Shown here in pieces: positions 26,410-37,168 of a stretch of 64,000 nt of DNA (positions within the stretch are counted from its first letter, which is position 1; every line of letters begins with the position of its first letter). The position numbers and the translations under genes are program-made. A model generated the notes under the pieces. That model ran no database searches, was not told the DNA's origin, and saw only the letters and a list, made by a program, of their open reading frames with translations. Origin of the DNA: Opisthorchis felineus (taxonomy: Eukaryota > Platyhelminthes > Trematoda > Opisthorchiida > Opisthorchiidae); assembly GCA_004794785.1 (NCBI GenBank), contig SJOL01009403.1, positions 1,692,162 through 1,756,161 on the forward strand, read 5' to 3'.

Positions 26410-26900
26410 AACCGTTTTGCTTACCTTAACGCCTACCATTATCTCGAACACACACACATTACCAGTTTTTAATACGGTTCCTATTGGAAGTGCCTACCAT
26501 CAGTTGCCCATTGGAGATAGCATAAAATTCATCACAGCTTTCGAAGCTTTTAGCAATTTTTATCTACCTTGTCGCACCTCGTCCGGAGTAGCTTATTTTT
26601 AGCACAGCACTGACGAACTCATACGAATGAAGATTTTCCGGGGACGCTCACTTATGTTGATGGCGTCACAATTTGGGGCAGAGACCTTCTGAAGGAATCC
26701 GCATAAGTTTGCAACTGTAACGGAAAAGTAACGCTCAAGTCTGAACAATCAGAAACACATCTATGCTGCCAAAACCGTTCGCTTGCTGCGTTACGAAGTT
26801 GCAACAAACATGGTGAAGCCAGACCCCGAGCGAGTTCAAGGACTGCTGGAATTACCGCTGCCGTATATCCCGTCAAATGAATACATCACCGAGTTCTCAA
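26410..26900 (+). mobile_element. Ty3/Gypsy-like reverse transcriptase fragment
   Basis: Translated pieces follow the order of a Ty3/Gypsy RT. SAYHQLPI is at 26489-26512 (motif 2), TAFEA at 26534-26548, GVAYF near 26585-26600 with an in-frame stop after it, then TDELIR. After a frameshift comes YVDGVTIWGRD from 26653, the active-site block where YVDD is expected; here the second Asp is Gly. The thumb region 'KPDPERVQGLLELPLP' is at 26815-26862. The missing catalytic Asp, the stops and the frameshifts show a dead copy. No LTRs or integrase were identified, and sequence beyond about 26900 is uncertain. Confidence 0.85.
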
Positions 26901-28313
26901 AGCCAGGCACCTAACGAAGTTACACTTTTGCCCCAATGGAACGAAACTATGCAAACTGGTCTACTGGCCGATCCAGGCTTCTCCCGATATATTCATTTGG
27001 TAGACAAATATGATGCACGTCCAGTAAGGGAAGTCTCCTACAGTAAAGCACATGGGCGCGATCGAAGCACCTTAGCAACTGCTCCAAGCCAAATTTATTG
27101 TTGGCTATGTAAATTCTGCTACCTACCAAGCCATCGATTGCTGTACACTCATATTGGTTTTATGAGTTGTTGCCATATGACCCTGTATGGAAAGGTGCGG
27201 TAAGGTGACACAGTAACCTGGATCGGAACGAGCAACTGAACAAATATTGGATTAGCTTTGGTATATCTCAAGGACTGTTAACTGGCGCGACCAGGTCTCA
27301 GTGAAACAGTAAAGTTGACGATCGGATATAAATCTAAAACTTCGTACCAACGTTTAATCGATCCGATGTAGATGCTAGTGTTTGATGGCTTGTGGGCATT
27401 GTAGCGTACAGCACATGTCCACACTTGGTTGTTACGACAGAAGTTGACAAGATCTTCAGCACAATCTTGGCACAGCCTTTGATCGCCGTGATATGGTCAA
27501 ATGTGCATGCTTTGTTCGTATAGCAATGGTTAAACGGGTTACTGAACAAACGACTCCGAAAACGGTGCTCACGAGGGCGACACGGGCCGATTCGTCACCA
27601 CATCGTACAGCTCGTGATTTAGATGATGTTGTTAGTTCAGACCAACCGAATGTGTGGTGATCTGGGAAAAGTGAGCACATCAGTAGCGAATCTGGTTAGA
27701 ATCCGCCCCGGGCTGAAGGACGCCAACACTTGGCGCAGTGTATTCCCGTATGACGCATAGAGCTTGTTCATCAACGACGGTACTGTGTTAAACATATTGG
27801 AATCCTGCCGCCGTCTATGATGCTTCCTGCGGCATTGAAAGATGGGGAAATATTCTCAAGCCTATAATATACCAGGAGAATTTCCGACCACGATTATTCC
27901 GGAAAATATTGTTGAGGCAAGAGAACCGGTCTGACGCTTGAAAAAATGTATAGAGGGCGTCTTCGTGAATATAAACGACATATATGAGAGCCATTAGTTC
28001 GAAATCTACAAGAATTTATGCATTTGCGCTCGTGTAAGATGTGTTCGAAGCTATCACATAAAAAAATCAGTAAATATTTACCAAATTGCGCCTCGACCGT
28101 TGCCAAACAACTGATACTGCTGAAACCACGTAGCCGGTCGATAAATTTCATTACGATTAAAAATATTAGGTTGGTGATGATTGTACAGACGGACACTCCT
28201 TTTCTCCTTAGCATACTGACAAACGCTTTCTGGGGTTACATGTCTATTGGCAACAGCAATTAGTTCACGAACGTGTAATGTAAACCGTCTGTATGTTGCA
28301 TTCACTGGAAAGT

Positions 28314-28315
<2 letters not shown>
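26901..28315. other. No gene recognised
   Basis: It may include further degraded Gypsy sequence just after 26900. An open + frame of about 70 codons at 27445-27660 has no motif. Confidence 0.3.
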
Positions 28316-28316
<1 letters not shown>

Positions 28317-28357
<41 letters not shown>

Positions 28358-28370
28358 TAATAATAATAAT
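28317..28370 (+). repeat. (CAAT)n-(AAT)n microsatellite, SINE tail
   Basis: About nine CAAT units pass into about six AAT units. Read on the minus strand it is the (ATT)n(GATT)n tail of the adjoining SINE. Confidence 0.9.
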
Positions 28371-28560
28371 CGTTCAGCTGTAAGGCCCTTTCGGTGCTTA
28401 GCCATGCTTAGCCATGTTACACAAAGGAAGCACGAGCGCTAAGATACTGCCAGTTCGCCCAAGCGTAAACAGGAGCAGTCGATATGCAGAACTAAGTACC
28501 TTCGAGTTGTTAAGTTCGCGCCTTAACATTGAGCTGTCTTGAGCTTACAGCTAACGGTAG
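28371..28560 (-). mobile_element. tRNA-derived SINE, family 1 (copy 3)
   Basis: It carries the reverse complement of the shared body ('cgttcagctgtaaggccctt', 'gccagttcgcccaagc') and of box A ('gttaacattgagctgt' region). Box B is badly mutated. Its tail is the microsatellite at 28317-28370. Confidence 0.8.
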
Positions 28561-28962
28561 GCAGATGAATACCCCCATCCCTTTCATTTTATAAAGTCGT
28601 ACAAAACTATGCCAGTCCTCTTCTTTTTTTCTCCACGATATACGAATATCTTCGCCTTTGGCAAACTGTTACGAATTGACTAATCTCATTCTGAATTTAT
28701 GGATTACATTCTTACTGGTGATTGCGCTGAAAGGATTGACTCTATCACTAAAAATAAGGTTCTTTCATAGATAATGCGTTGTGTCAAGTTTGACTCCTGT
28801 CAGAGTAGCAAAAAACGCATTAGCGGTCAACAACAAGTATTTGCTTTCAAATACCTACCATTTTTCAGTTTTGGGACAACACACGATCGGTAGTGCGGAT
28901 AGTTCGATGATTTCCTCGGTACCTCCGAAATCTTCAACTGGTATACTAGATCGTCATCGATG

Positions 28963-29265
28963 AACTGTTGGTAGTATGAGGGGAATGGGGATTTGAATGG
29001 AGAATTCGTCCTCTAAGTGAAGCTAATCTATGCTGAAAAGCTGAGAAGCATTGTACGGCTGCTTCATTCGTAAGTGAAATAATAAGTACGACGCATCTGA
29101 CAAAACTCGAGTCTCGAACCCGGGACGAGACTCTCCGGAGTTTCGTGAGATGAACACTGTCGATGGTTCCCAATAAGGATGAAACAGCTGTACAGTGCTC
29201 GTCCGCTTTTCGGAAGAAATTGACTCCACTTACAGGACGAAATCTCCATTAACATTGACGAACAG
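28963..29265. mobile_element. Foldback element with tRNA-like centre (family 2, both arms)
   Basis: The left arm (28963-29080, 'gtagtatgag', 'tcgtcctctaagtgaagc') is inverted in the right arm (29160-29265, 'aataaggatgaaacagct', 'cttacaggacgaaatctcc'). The centre reads 'gtctcgaacccgggac', a box B-like sequence. Confidence 0.8.
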
Positions 29266-29918
29266 AAGAAAACGATGAAAATTCCACTTAATATCACACA
29301 GGCCTTGGGAATTATCTAAGCATGCAGGATTCCATTTCCGTGCGGATGTTCTCCATTTAGTCGCGGACATTTAGTTTAAACTAAATATGTTGCGGATGGC
29401 CAAGAAAATAAAATAAGCTCTGTTGAAATATTTTGTTAAACTGTAACTGCATCTTTGAGGGTACCCTGTGCTGCTGAACAAAGCCATGATCTGGTTAATT
29501 GCGGTTATTGTCAGTCATGCAGTGACAACTCGCACTTGAAAACAATTCTGGAATTCTGTGCCAATGCTCTTTAAAGAGGTTTGATTTGATTCCATTCCAT
29601 CAATAATAGCGAAATAAAAATTGGACGGTAAGAAGGAAATTCGAAAATTCACTTCTACACTTGGTACACACGGTTCGAATTATAACAGTTTGAGATGCCA
29701 ACCCCCAACCCCGGTAGGTTCAACAATCCAGCTTCGGTGGAGAATTGCTACAAAATGGAGCAAAAACACTACTAAAACAGTTCAAAAAGTCCGAGTCCAT
29801 CTAAATGAATAGCCTGTCTGGTAACAGACATGTGGGTAAGTATATGATGTATTGAAACGCAAAAGCGCACTGAGGGGAGATCTGATGTGTTAAACTCCCT
29901 TATTCTGATGAAGGAAAC
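29266..29918. other. No gene recognised
   Basis: An AT-rich stretch with short open frames only. Confidence 0.35.
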
Positions 29919-29945
29919 TACTCACAAGGTTGTTGAAAACCCTTC

Positions 29946-29986
29946 GATAGCCCCCGACCGGTTTTGCCCTTCTTGGGGCTCATCAG
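29946..29986 (-). pseudogene. Hammerhead ribozyme, inactivated
   Basis: CTGATGAG and the stem II hairpin are intact. The following GAAA is changed to AAAA (29965-29962), losing the invariant G12, and the 5' side of stem I has been replaced by unrelated sequence at the inversion point. Self-cleavage is not expected. Confidence 0.7.
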
Positions 29987-30098
29987 GTTTTCACGAGAGA
30001 TTCAGTTGAATCTCCCGTGAAAACCAAATTGATTTGCAAATGAGTGTATTTGTCGAAATCAGTCCAATTTGGGTTCAAGTAGAACATAAGGTTGACGG

Positions 30099-30169
30099 AA
30101 ACTCGGGGACTACGCCTACCTGATGAGCCCCAAGAAGGGCGAAACCGGTCGTGCGCTGTTGAAGAGTTT
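30099..30169 (+). ncRNA. Type I hammerhead ribozyme, intact core
   Basis: Core CTGATGA at 30120-30126, stem II GCCC/GGGC at 30127-30140, GAAA at 30141-30144. The palindromic stem III ACCGGT is at 30144-30149 with cleavage expected after C30150. Stem I pairs GCCTAC (30114-30119) with GTGCGC (30151-30156) with one mismatch, and an outer helix pairs AAACTC (30099-30104) with GAGTTT (30164-30169). The self-complementary stem III favours activity as a dimer. Confidence 0.8.
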
Positions 30170-30205
30170 TCAGCAACTTTGTGAGTAGTTTCCTTTATGA
30201 AAGTA

Positions 30206-31448
30206 CACTGCGATACCTCGAATCCTTCGGGAAAGTAGGGTGTACGAAAAAACTACATGGCCACCCTCTTCCCAACAAGAGGAACTCCTACTATCGTTTC
30301 TGTTGCGTAGATAGAAATGGATACGAACTAGGGCTACCGTGATTTTTCGGCTTGTGCCTTCGTTGACTCAAGTCAATATGCATTCTTATGCATCCGAAAG
30401 ACATTCAGTTGGTGAGTAATGCTCAGTTCGGCTAAGATGAAGCAAAATCGAGGTCAATGTACTCAGTACTTAAAAACAAATAGCCCGGCTTGTCCTAAGG
30501 GTGGTTTCGACCATGTCCAAAGGACAACTGCTGTCGTATTCACAATAAGAAGGATGTTGGCCCTCAGAAAGCGATTATTCAATGGAACAACAGGCAAAAC
30601 GAATGTGAACGCCTACAGCACGGTGAAACTCTTGTGGAGGGGAATAATGAAGTAAATCTTAGGCGATGGATTATTAACGCATTTTAAGTGTTTCCCGGAT
30701 GAACAAATTGGTAAAAATCAACGTATTTGGGATACAGAGTAACAACTTATCAAACAGTTGCCATAATTGATTGTCGAATGCCAAGTGCAATAACACTGTT
30801 GAATTCCACATCTAATGCCCAATTAAGTAGACACCATGTCGTGTAACTGGAGACTATCATTGGGAAACGATTTGTTGATGTGCCATCTGAGGCACCCGCT
30901 ATTAGGGTTTATAAAGGTAGCGAAAATGCTTGCCCACAAGCAGTACGGAACCCCGATGATAGTCTCGAGTAGCCTTATTCCTTGGCTGAATTGCCTCGAA
31001 GAGGGTTCAAACATAAGTTGAGTAAACTAAGCCGTTCACATTCAAATAACCAGGGCAAGTAAATATCCCAGCAGGCCTTTTTACATAACCTTCTTGCTCT
31101 TTAGTTGAACAGAATTCCATTTATGTTCCCCTCTGCCCAAGGTTCTTTAGGAGTACAATTGATTTTTGCATGTTTATATGTATGTTGTACAACCATGAAT
31201 TGCACACTTACAAATAATCTCATGCCGCATCGGTCGTCACATGGTGCCATCAGCCGGATCATCTTACTTGCTGCATACAGTACGGCAGGTAACCTAAAAT
31301 AGGCTATTGCTCACGCCTCCCTTCTTTCTCTTTCACATATTCTTGCTCCCCCTTCTCATCCCGTGTTTAGCAACATCTTCGTAGGACTGACAGACGCGTT
31401 CGCCACCCATTGCCATTAACTGCAATATCTACGGTTGAATCAAACCGA
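30206..31448. other. No gene recognised
   Basis: Short open frames on both strands, none with a motif or splice partner that I trust. Confidence 0.35.
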
Positions 31449-31635
31449 ATCGTTCAGCTGTAGCACCCTTTGGGTGCCTAGCTTCTGTTCAAACGGAAGG
31501 AGGCACGAGGGCTGGGATACTGCCAGGTTGCCCAAGGCTAGACAGGAGCAGTCAAGATGCTGAGGTTGGGTTCGAATCGCGGACCCTCCGGTCCGTAAGC
31601 TGGCGCACTAACCACTGAACTATCTACGGTTGACT
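31449..31635 (-). mobile_element. tRNA-derived SINE, family 1 (copy 4)
   Basis: A minus-strand copy: 'cgttcagctgtagcaccctt' (3' end), body, then 'gggttcgaatcgcgga' (box B) and 'ccactgaactatct' (box A, mutated). Confidence 0.85.
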
Positions 31636-31734
31636 TGGCCGCCAAGCCCACGGATACTTCGAAATCATCCTTCAAAGCCCGTCAGTCAGTTCATCTGGCA
31701 GCCTTTCACGTACGCAGCCAGACAAGATTGTTCT

Positions 31735-33755
31735 TGCACGTACGCTAGATTCGCTTTCTATTGATGTGTGTTGTCTGTTTGAAACGAGGACTTAGAACTC
31801 AAGTACGGTTGTTGAGTCGATCCACCTATCGCTTCCTGCTCGTTTCTGATTGAGCACCTCGGGTGATCCAGAAAGCCTCTGCTACTGGTTCTGTTGGGGT
31901 TGGTATTTTTCTAAGTCGCCGTGCTGAAGGGTCCCTGGTTGGCTGGTTGCCCGGTGATAGCTTCCTCTGTGCGGTTCGTTTGACAACGTTCATGAGAGTA
32001 GCCCATATACGCACCGATAATCGCTCTGCTCATTGTATCTGCTTACCCTTGAACTTTGATACATCCAAAGGCAGGTTTTACGACGCTTTGAGCACTCTAG
32101 CAGCGGGCTAAGAGCTCAGATACTGTTGTGATTGCTGCGGATATGAATGCGCAAGTAGGTGGACTTAGCGCCGGCGAAGCTCAATTGATTGGTCGCCTAG
32201 AACTGAAATTGAAAGACAAACAACGGCGAACGCCTGCTGCAGTTATGTGCTGGCCGTAGGCCGCTTCCGCGTAGTACTAACCTTCGAAACAACCGAAGCC
32301 AATTGGTTACTTGGTGCGCTTTGCTGCAGAACCAACCTCCAACACAGATAAACCACATTGCCATTAGCCATAGGTTAAGTGGGTCAGTTACTGACTGTCA
32401 CTCACTCTGGAACACGTAAATGGATTCGGATCACGCGCTTGTTCGTTGCTGCTTCTTGCTGCGCTTTTTGAGCGGCGCGCAAAATACTCCGCTTGGTCAT
32501 TGAGAAGCTCTTGGACCCTGCTGTGAAACAAGTCTACCAGAACAACCTAGTGAAGTCCCTTTCGGACAAAACGTCTCGTGATGTTTACTCTTACTGGAAG
32601 GTACTGCCTACAACCCTGCAATATCCTGGACGCTCCGCTCGCGAAATGGTTCAAACAACTGCACCTAAGCACTTATTCTCGAGCAATATTCTGGAATTGC
32701 TCGAAGCTCGGGCACATATTTCTCCTGCCCGAGAGTTAAATACCACCCGACGAACTGTCAGACATCAAGTGAAAAAGAGTATCTGTGCGGATTGAGAAGC
32801 TTGGTAGATCCAGAAAGCTGAAGAGATAGAGGCAAGAGACTCTGGTAATGGAAGCAAACTGTTCCAGCTAATACGGTCAACGGGCCCAAACAAGCCTCCG
32901 GTGAGCGAAGCAATCACCGATAACAACGGCTCGTGAAAAAAGAGCGCCTGAATTGCCTGCCTGAACACTTTCAACAATTCAAACGGCCGACCGCAGTTGA
33001 CCTGCCAAATTCCCGACCGGCAAAACAGCTACGGACAATGAACTTGAAAGCCCCGACGGTTTCAGAAATATGCGAATGACTTATGTCCTTCAGGCGTCAC
33101 CGAGCTGCTGCTCCTGACGAAGTCCAACCCACTCTTTTCAAAGATGGAGGTCTTCAGGTCTTTGACCATCGATGTCTCAGAACTATAGTTGGAGTCGGCT
33201 AGAACCGACGAACTCGCAATGAGGAGATTAGGAGACGGGTTTTCGGTTACGCAGACGTTACTTCACTCAAAGATTGCATCCAGGATTACACGCAAGGTGG
33301 TTGGGCTGTGCTATGCGTGCCGAATTACCGTCTGCCGAGACTAGCGCTGTTTTCCGAGCCTGATTCGGAGCAGCGTAAACCTACAGGTGGACAGAATTTG
33401 ATATGGCAGATGGGAATGAAGGATGTCACGAAAAGTTAGGGTGCTGTTCGCTTTCCAGGATGAGGCCCACGTGACCCTCCTTATGGCTGGTTGGAGGCAC
33501 TGGACGATATGGCGGCTACCCGATGTCAGTGGCTTTCATGCTGTCGGTTTCTACCCAGATTGCCTGAGTGAGTGCTAGAGGTGTAGACACATCGGATGTT
33601 TGTTCCAGGCTAGCCTTAGGTCCCCATCCCTGCCCCATTTCCTTCTTCCTTCCATTCTAAGGCTTTAATTAAATTAATTGATATGGTTGTACGGCAATGA
33701 GACACCAGTGCTCTCATCTGATGTTGCTGTCAATAATAATTATGATGGTGCACGT
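31735..33755 (+). mobile_element. RTE-like LINE with endonuclease, RT core deleted
   Basis: The longest LINE remnant here. The AP-like endonuclease runs about 31740-32440. Visible motifs are AADMNAQVG near 32135, LVTWCA near 32308, IDHIAIS changed to INHIAIS near 32345, and the catalytic SDH at 32426-32434. The linker and start of the RT follow (about 32490-33165, including APDEVQPTLFKDGG). The frame then jumps straight to the C-terminal part (VFDHRCLRTIVGVG) from about 33160, so the palm with the YADD motif is missing, a loss of several hundred residues. The C-terminus ends near 33570 and a 3' UTR runs to a short (AAT/ATG) tail near 33750. Several stops and frameshifts are present. Confidence 0.9.
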
Positions 33756-33759
33756 TGTA

Positions 33760-35105
33760 CAAATCTCTTCCGCAAGCAACTTTAACCTGTTTTCTTGTAT
33801 TCGTGTTCTTTGTCAATATTCATCCGTGTGAGGTAATCCGAGCCCATGTTGGTGAAGGCTTCGACGACAGCTCCTGACATGGCTGCAGGATATCAAAATG
33901 GCTACAGCCGATTGGCCGTTGATCAGGTGGTGGTTGATCTGAGCTTGGCAATTAGCATGCAAAAATTTTCGTCACCGTACGCGGAGACATCGTCAGTCCA
34001 TGGTTGAGTGGATAATTCCCCTAAATCTACTTGCTTCTATATAGCTCCTAAAGGGTATACGATTTCTCTAACCTGATCGATTCTCAGACATTCCGCTGTC
34101 ATATGAGCTGATTGGTCCGTTTAGAATCCGTGTTGCGTTGCGGTTGGGTTCACCTCATTTGATGGGCTCGTTGGATACCTACATTTCAGTGGTTCTGTTC
34201 CCTCATTTCGATATGTCTGTTTGTGTTCATTACGTTTTATTTTTCGGTATGCCTTGCCTCCATCTGTTTGTCCCTCTTTGATCTGAAGGTCTATTATCAA
34301 ATATTGTTGCGCTGTGGTCTGATTTTCTGAATTCTGACGGGTTCATGTTCTCTTTCATCTGTTCGTGCTGTTTGGCCTTCCGAGTTATTGATCCGCGTCT
34401 TACTTGTGGCGTAGTTACCATCATCCATTTTTCTGTTCTCGTATCACTTTCCATTGGTTTCTCCTTTGGTTTCTTGGATGGTTTTGAGCTTGATGATTCT
34501 GGAGTGCTTTTGTCCTAACAGGATGATAGATTGGATCAATATCAATGTGCCTCTTGGTGGATTTCTCAGTTGAGAACCGCATCTTCATGAATTCATGTTC
34601 CTTTGTTCTTACCCCAGTCAGCAAGTAGATTCCCTTCCTGCTGAACTCGTATCCTTCTTGATCTCCATGCACGGCGACGAGTGAAGATCACTAGTATCTT
34701 GAAGGTAAGTTGGAGTTTGTACACTCTGGTAGATGACTTCTTTCCTGTTCGTCCCAAGTAGTGTGTTCTACAGTCCTTGCATTGGATTTTGTACATAACG
34801 TTGTAAAGATAAAGGAGTACAATCCTTTGCATCCTGATTGTATGTTGAATTCTTCAAGTCGTGTTTTGTTTCAGGAATCCGTGGTGATGCAGTGAATTTC
34901 GTTCCGCTTGAACAGTGTTCGGATGTAGTTTTGTTTGTGGCAACTTGGAACTCGGTCGGTGTGAGTCGCTTTCCTGTAGACCTCGGTGTATAGTTGTCCA
35001 TTCGGCAACCTGCTGATGGGAACGTCCGAAAATGCCAGTTTAACACTATTTCTTCCTCCACCGTGAATGTGATGTCACCCACGTTGCGGATCCACATTTT
35101 TTATT
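33760..35105 (-). mobile_element. Penelope-like element, 3' part with GIY-YIG domain
   Basis: On the minus strand about 35100-34420 encodes the C-terminal part of a Penelope-like protein. It opens with the end of the RT (FTVEEE, a degraded FLD block, then YRKATHT in a shifted frame) and passes into a GIY-YIG-type domain (MYKIQCKDC, YLGRTGKK near 34800-34760, then STEKSTKRHIDIDPIYHP near 34570-34520). At least three frameshifts break it. The RT active site lies in the missing 5' part; the break at about 35105 abuts a hammerhead-repeat fragment. 34240-33760 is its probable 3' non-coding end. Confidence 0.85.
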
Positions 35106-35107
35106 TA

Positions 35108-35365
35108 TGTCGTGAAGCACAACCCGTTCCGGCGGGTTGTCTGATATTCTGGATACCGCAGATAGCTGAAATGCACTCATTTGCATACCAGTTTGGTTTT
35201 GACCCCAGACTCAACTGAAATCCGACTGAATCTCTCGTTTGTGATATTCTTCAAATAAATATGAAGTAGAATGTAAGGTTGACGGAAACAGAGGGACAAA
35301 ACCGATCATGGGCTGTCGAAGAGCCCTCAGTAACTTAGTGATTAGTTCCCTTCCTGAAGAGATAG
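35108..35365. mobile_element. Retrozyme-like / Penelope terminal repeat, degraded
   Basis: 'tgcactcatttgcata' and 'gaatctctcgtttgtgatatt' (minus-type orientation) are followed from 35265 by plus-type sequence ('atgtaaggttgacggaaac', 'gggctgtcgaagag'). In the plus part the CTGATGAG core and stem II are deleted, leaving only 'acaaaaccgatc', so no ribozyme remains. It adjoins the Penelope-like element. Confidence 0.7.
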
Positions 35366-36220
35366 CTGAAGTTAGGCTTATCTTTTGCTCTACTTATTGA
35401 CATCGGAATTAGGCTGTTGCGGGCAGGTAGCTGAAACAACTCGTGACTGAGAGAGGAGATCGAAACTTACGAAATACCAGCCTAGATTAACTCAAAGATA
35501 AGTGAGATTCCTCAAAAGGAACGTACTGGCTAATAACTACGTGAAACACACCAACGGCATTTAAAGGCACACAGTCTATCAGACTGAACAGAAAGGAATC
35601 TAATTACCTCTGCTTCCACTGTTTCAAAGATATTCTCACTGTTATACGTTTTACCTTGCTTGTCATTAGGTTCGAGAACGACGATCCCTCCAATTCATGT
35701 AGTTCGGTTATTTCGGCTGGAGATTACACTTGTATTGCCACCTTTCTTGTGACTACTTTCTGGGTTCGAGTACAGAATAACTTCCAGCATTCGAGGAGGT
35801 AGAACAATCATGCACACCTTTTGTCATCCAGCCTGACGACGTGGTAGTAACTGACAGCCATGGTAGCACTGAGGAATTTGTCTTGCGTCATCCCGAACAA
35901 GCGCGGAAGAGCTATCGCTTCCGGTACCGCCAAAGTTGCAGCATTTCAGAATAATCAATACATGCCACTTTTAATCACTCCTCTCCATCATTGACCCCAT
36001 ATCTCTGAAAGTCTATGTAATGGCTGGATCACAAAAGTGTTCCCACTTCGCGCAAAAGTGCCCCAATTGCAGATGGCTCATTTACCCTGCCCAGGTGCAA
36101 AATGATCAGACTGCAGATCGGCTACGCGTGACGGAACGGTATCCAGCTGAGCTATTAACTGGAGGGTAAATAGTAGCAACAGCTCTAAAGACTCTTGGGA
36201 TTGGTAATTCTGATGCAATC
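35366..36220. other. No gene recognised
   Basis: No recognisable exon or repeat. Confidence 0.35.
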
Positions 36221-36315
36221 AAAAATAGATGAAACAGCCCTACAGCACTTCCGAATCTGCCGCCACAGTTTACCCTCCCTTATAGAGTAAGCTCTCGATT
36301 GAGGTACAGATCACA
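36221..36315. mobile_element. Family 2 element, degraded right arm
   Basis: 'tagatgaaacagccctacag' followed by 'cacttccgaatctgccgcc' resembles the right arm of the foldback family. It is weak. Confidence 0.35.
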
Positions 36316-36724
36316 GAAATTCCTAACCAAACGGTTGTCAGTATATGTATACTTAGTGTCTGATATTCACTTCAACAGGTTTAGATGAAATTGAAAAAGA
36401 ATTGGTGGATTTGCTGTGGACTCACTTGGATGAAATTCGTATGCAATAAGTGGCAAGGATAATTACACGTAAGCTGAGCTCAAGCTTAGAACATATGTTT
36501 ACTCCGGTGCAATCGCATGTTGCTTGAATCGAAGTTACGGAACACTTGTTTTCGTCACAGAGGCCGGTACAGACTGTGGATCACACGGCTCCATCGCTAG
36601 TGTGCGAGTGCGGAATGTGTAACCAATAGCCTGTGAAACTGATTTCGTGCCCCCTTGATTTTCAGACAGCATACAAACGTTTGAATCACTCAATCAGCAA
36701 AATACACACCTTTTTTGTCTCCAG

Positions 36725-37168
36725 GCGTGTTACTGCCAGCCAATAATGGCCCAACAATCCAACGAAAACTCTCTCACCAGCCTATCAAGTCACATGGGCT
36801 TTGCATGGTATCGGGAGCCAGTGTTTCTCTGGGTCGTCTAACACGTTTACATCAGTTTTCCGATCACACTCGAGTGACAGCTGCAATAGGCTCTTGATTG
36901 CGACCAGTCTGCGACACACACGGCGGCTAACCACGGATCGCATTTTAAGTGGATGGTGCGTGTGCATATGTGATGTCGATATAACGTATCCACTGGGTGG
37001 CCCGAACAGCCCGGAGTCAAAAAGGGGGGTGCGCGGTGTTGCGCGCACGAGAGAAATTTTCATCGCTTGGGGCACCATTTGACATCGAGACACCTTAAAT
37101 TTGCTGTCGAGACAATTTAAAACCACATTAGGACGTCCTGAGATGATTTCCAAAGGACACTGAAGCAA
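36725..37168. other. GC-rich block open on both strands
   Basis: A strong acceptor (ccttttttgtctccag) ends at 36724 and a + frame then stays open for 57 codons. Over the same DNA a minus frame is open for 127 codons (37168-36785). Neither product is recognised, and both cannot be coding. This may be an exon, a repeat, or chance in GC-rich sequence. Confidence 0.25.

Larger units (their letters stand above)
29919..30205. mobile_element. Retrozyme-like repeat, two inverted part-copies each with a hammerhead
   Basis: 29919-29986 is a minus-strand part-copy with a damaged hammerhead. 29988-30205 is a plus-strand part-copy with an intact one. They share the unit seen at 12.9-13.3 kb ('gagagattcagttgaatc', 'atttgcaaatgagtgtat', 'agaacataaggttgacg'), here arranged head to tail across an inversion point near 29987. 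Confidence 0.75.

Noticed and set aside
28317..28370. CRISPR-like or regulatory tandem array
   Set aside because: It is a simple microsatellite that forms the tail of a SINE. No CRISPR array was found anywhere, as expected for a eukaryote.
29905..29917. CTGATGAAGGAAAC on the plus strand
   Set aside because: There is no room for stem II; it is the edge sequence of the hammerhead repeat with chance similarity.
36085..36170. tRNA-like box A (tagctcagctgg) on the minus strand
   Set aside because: No box B at the right distance and no tRNA fold.
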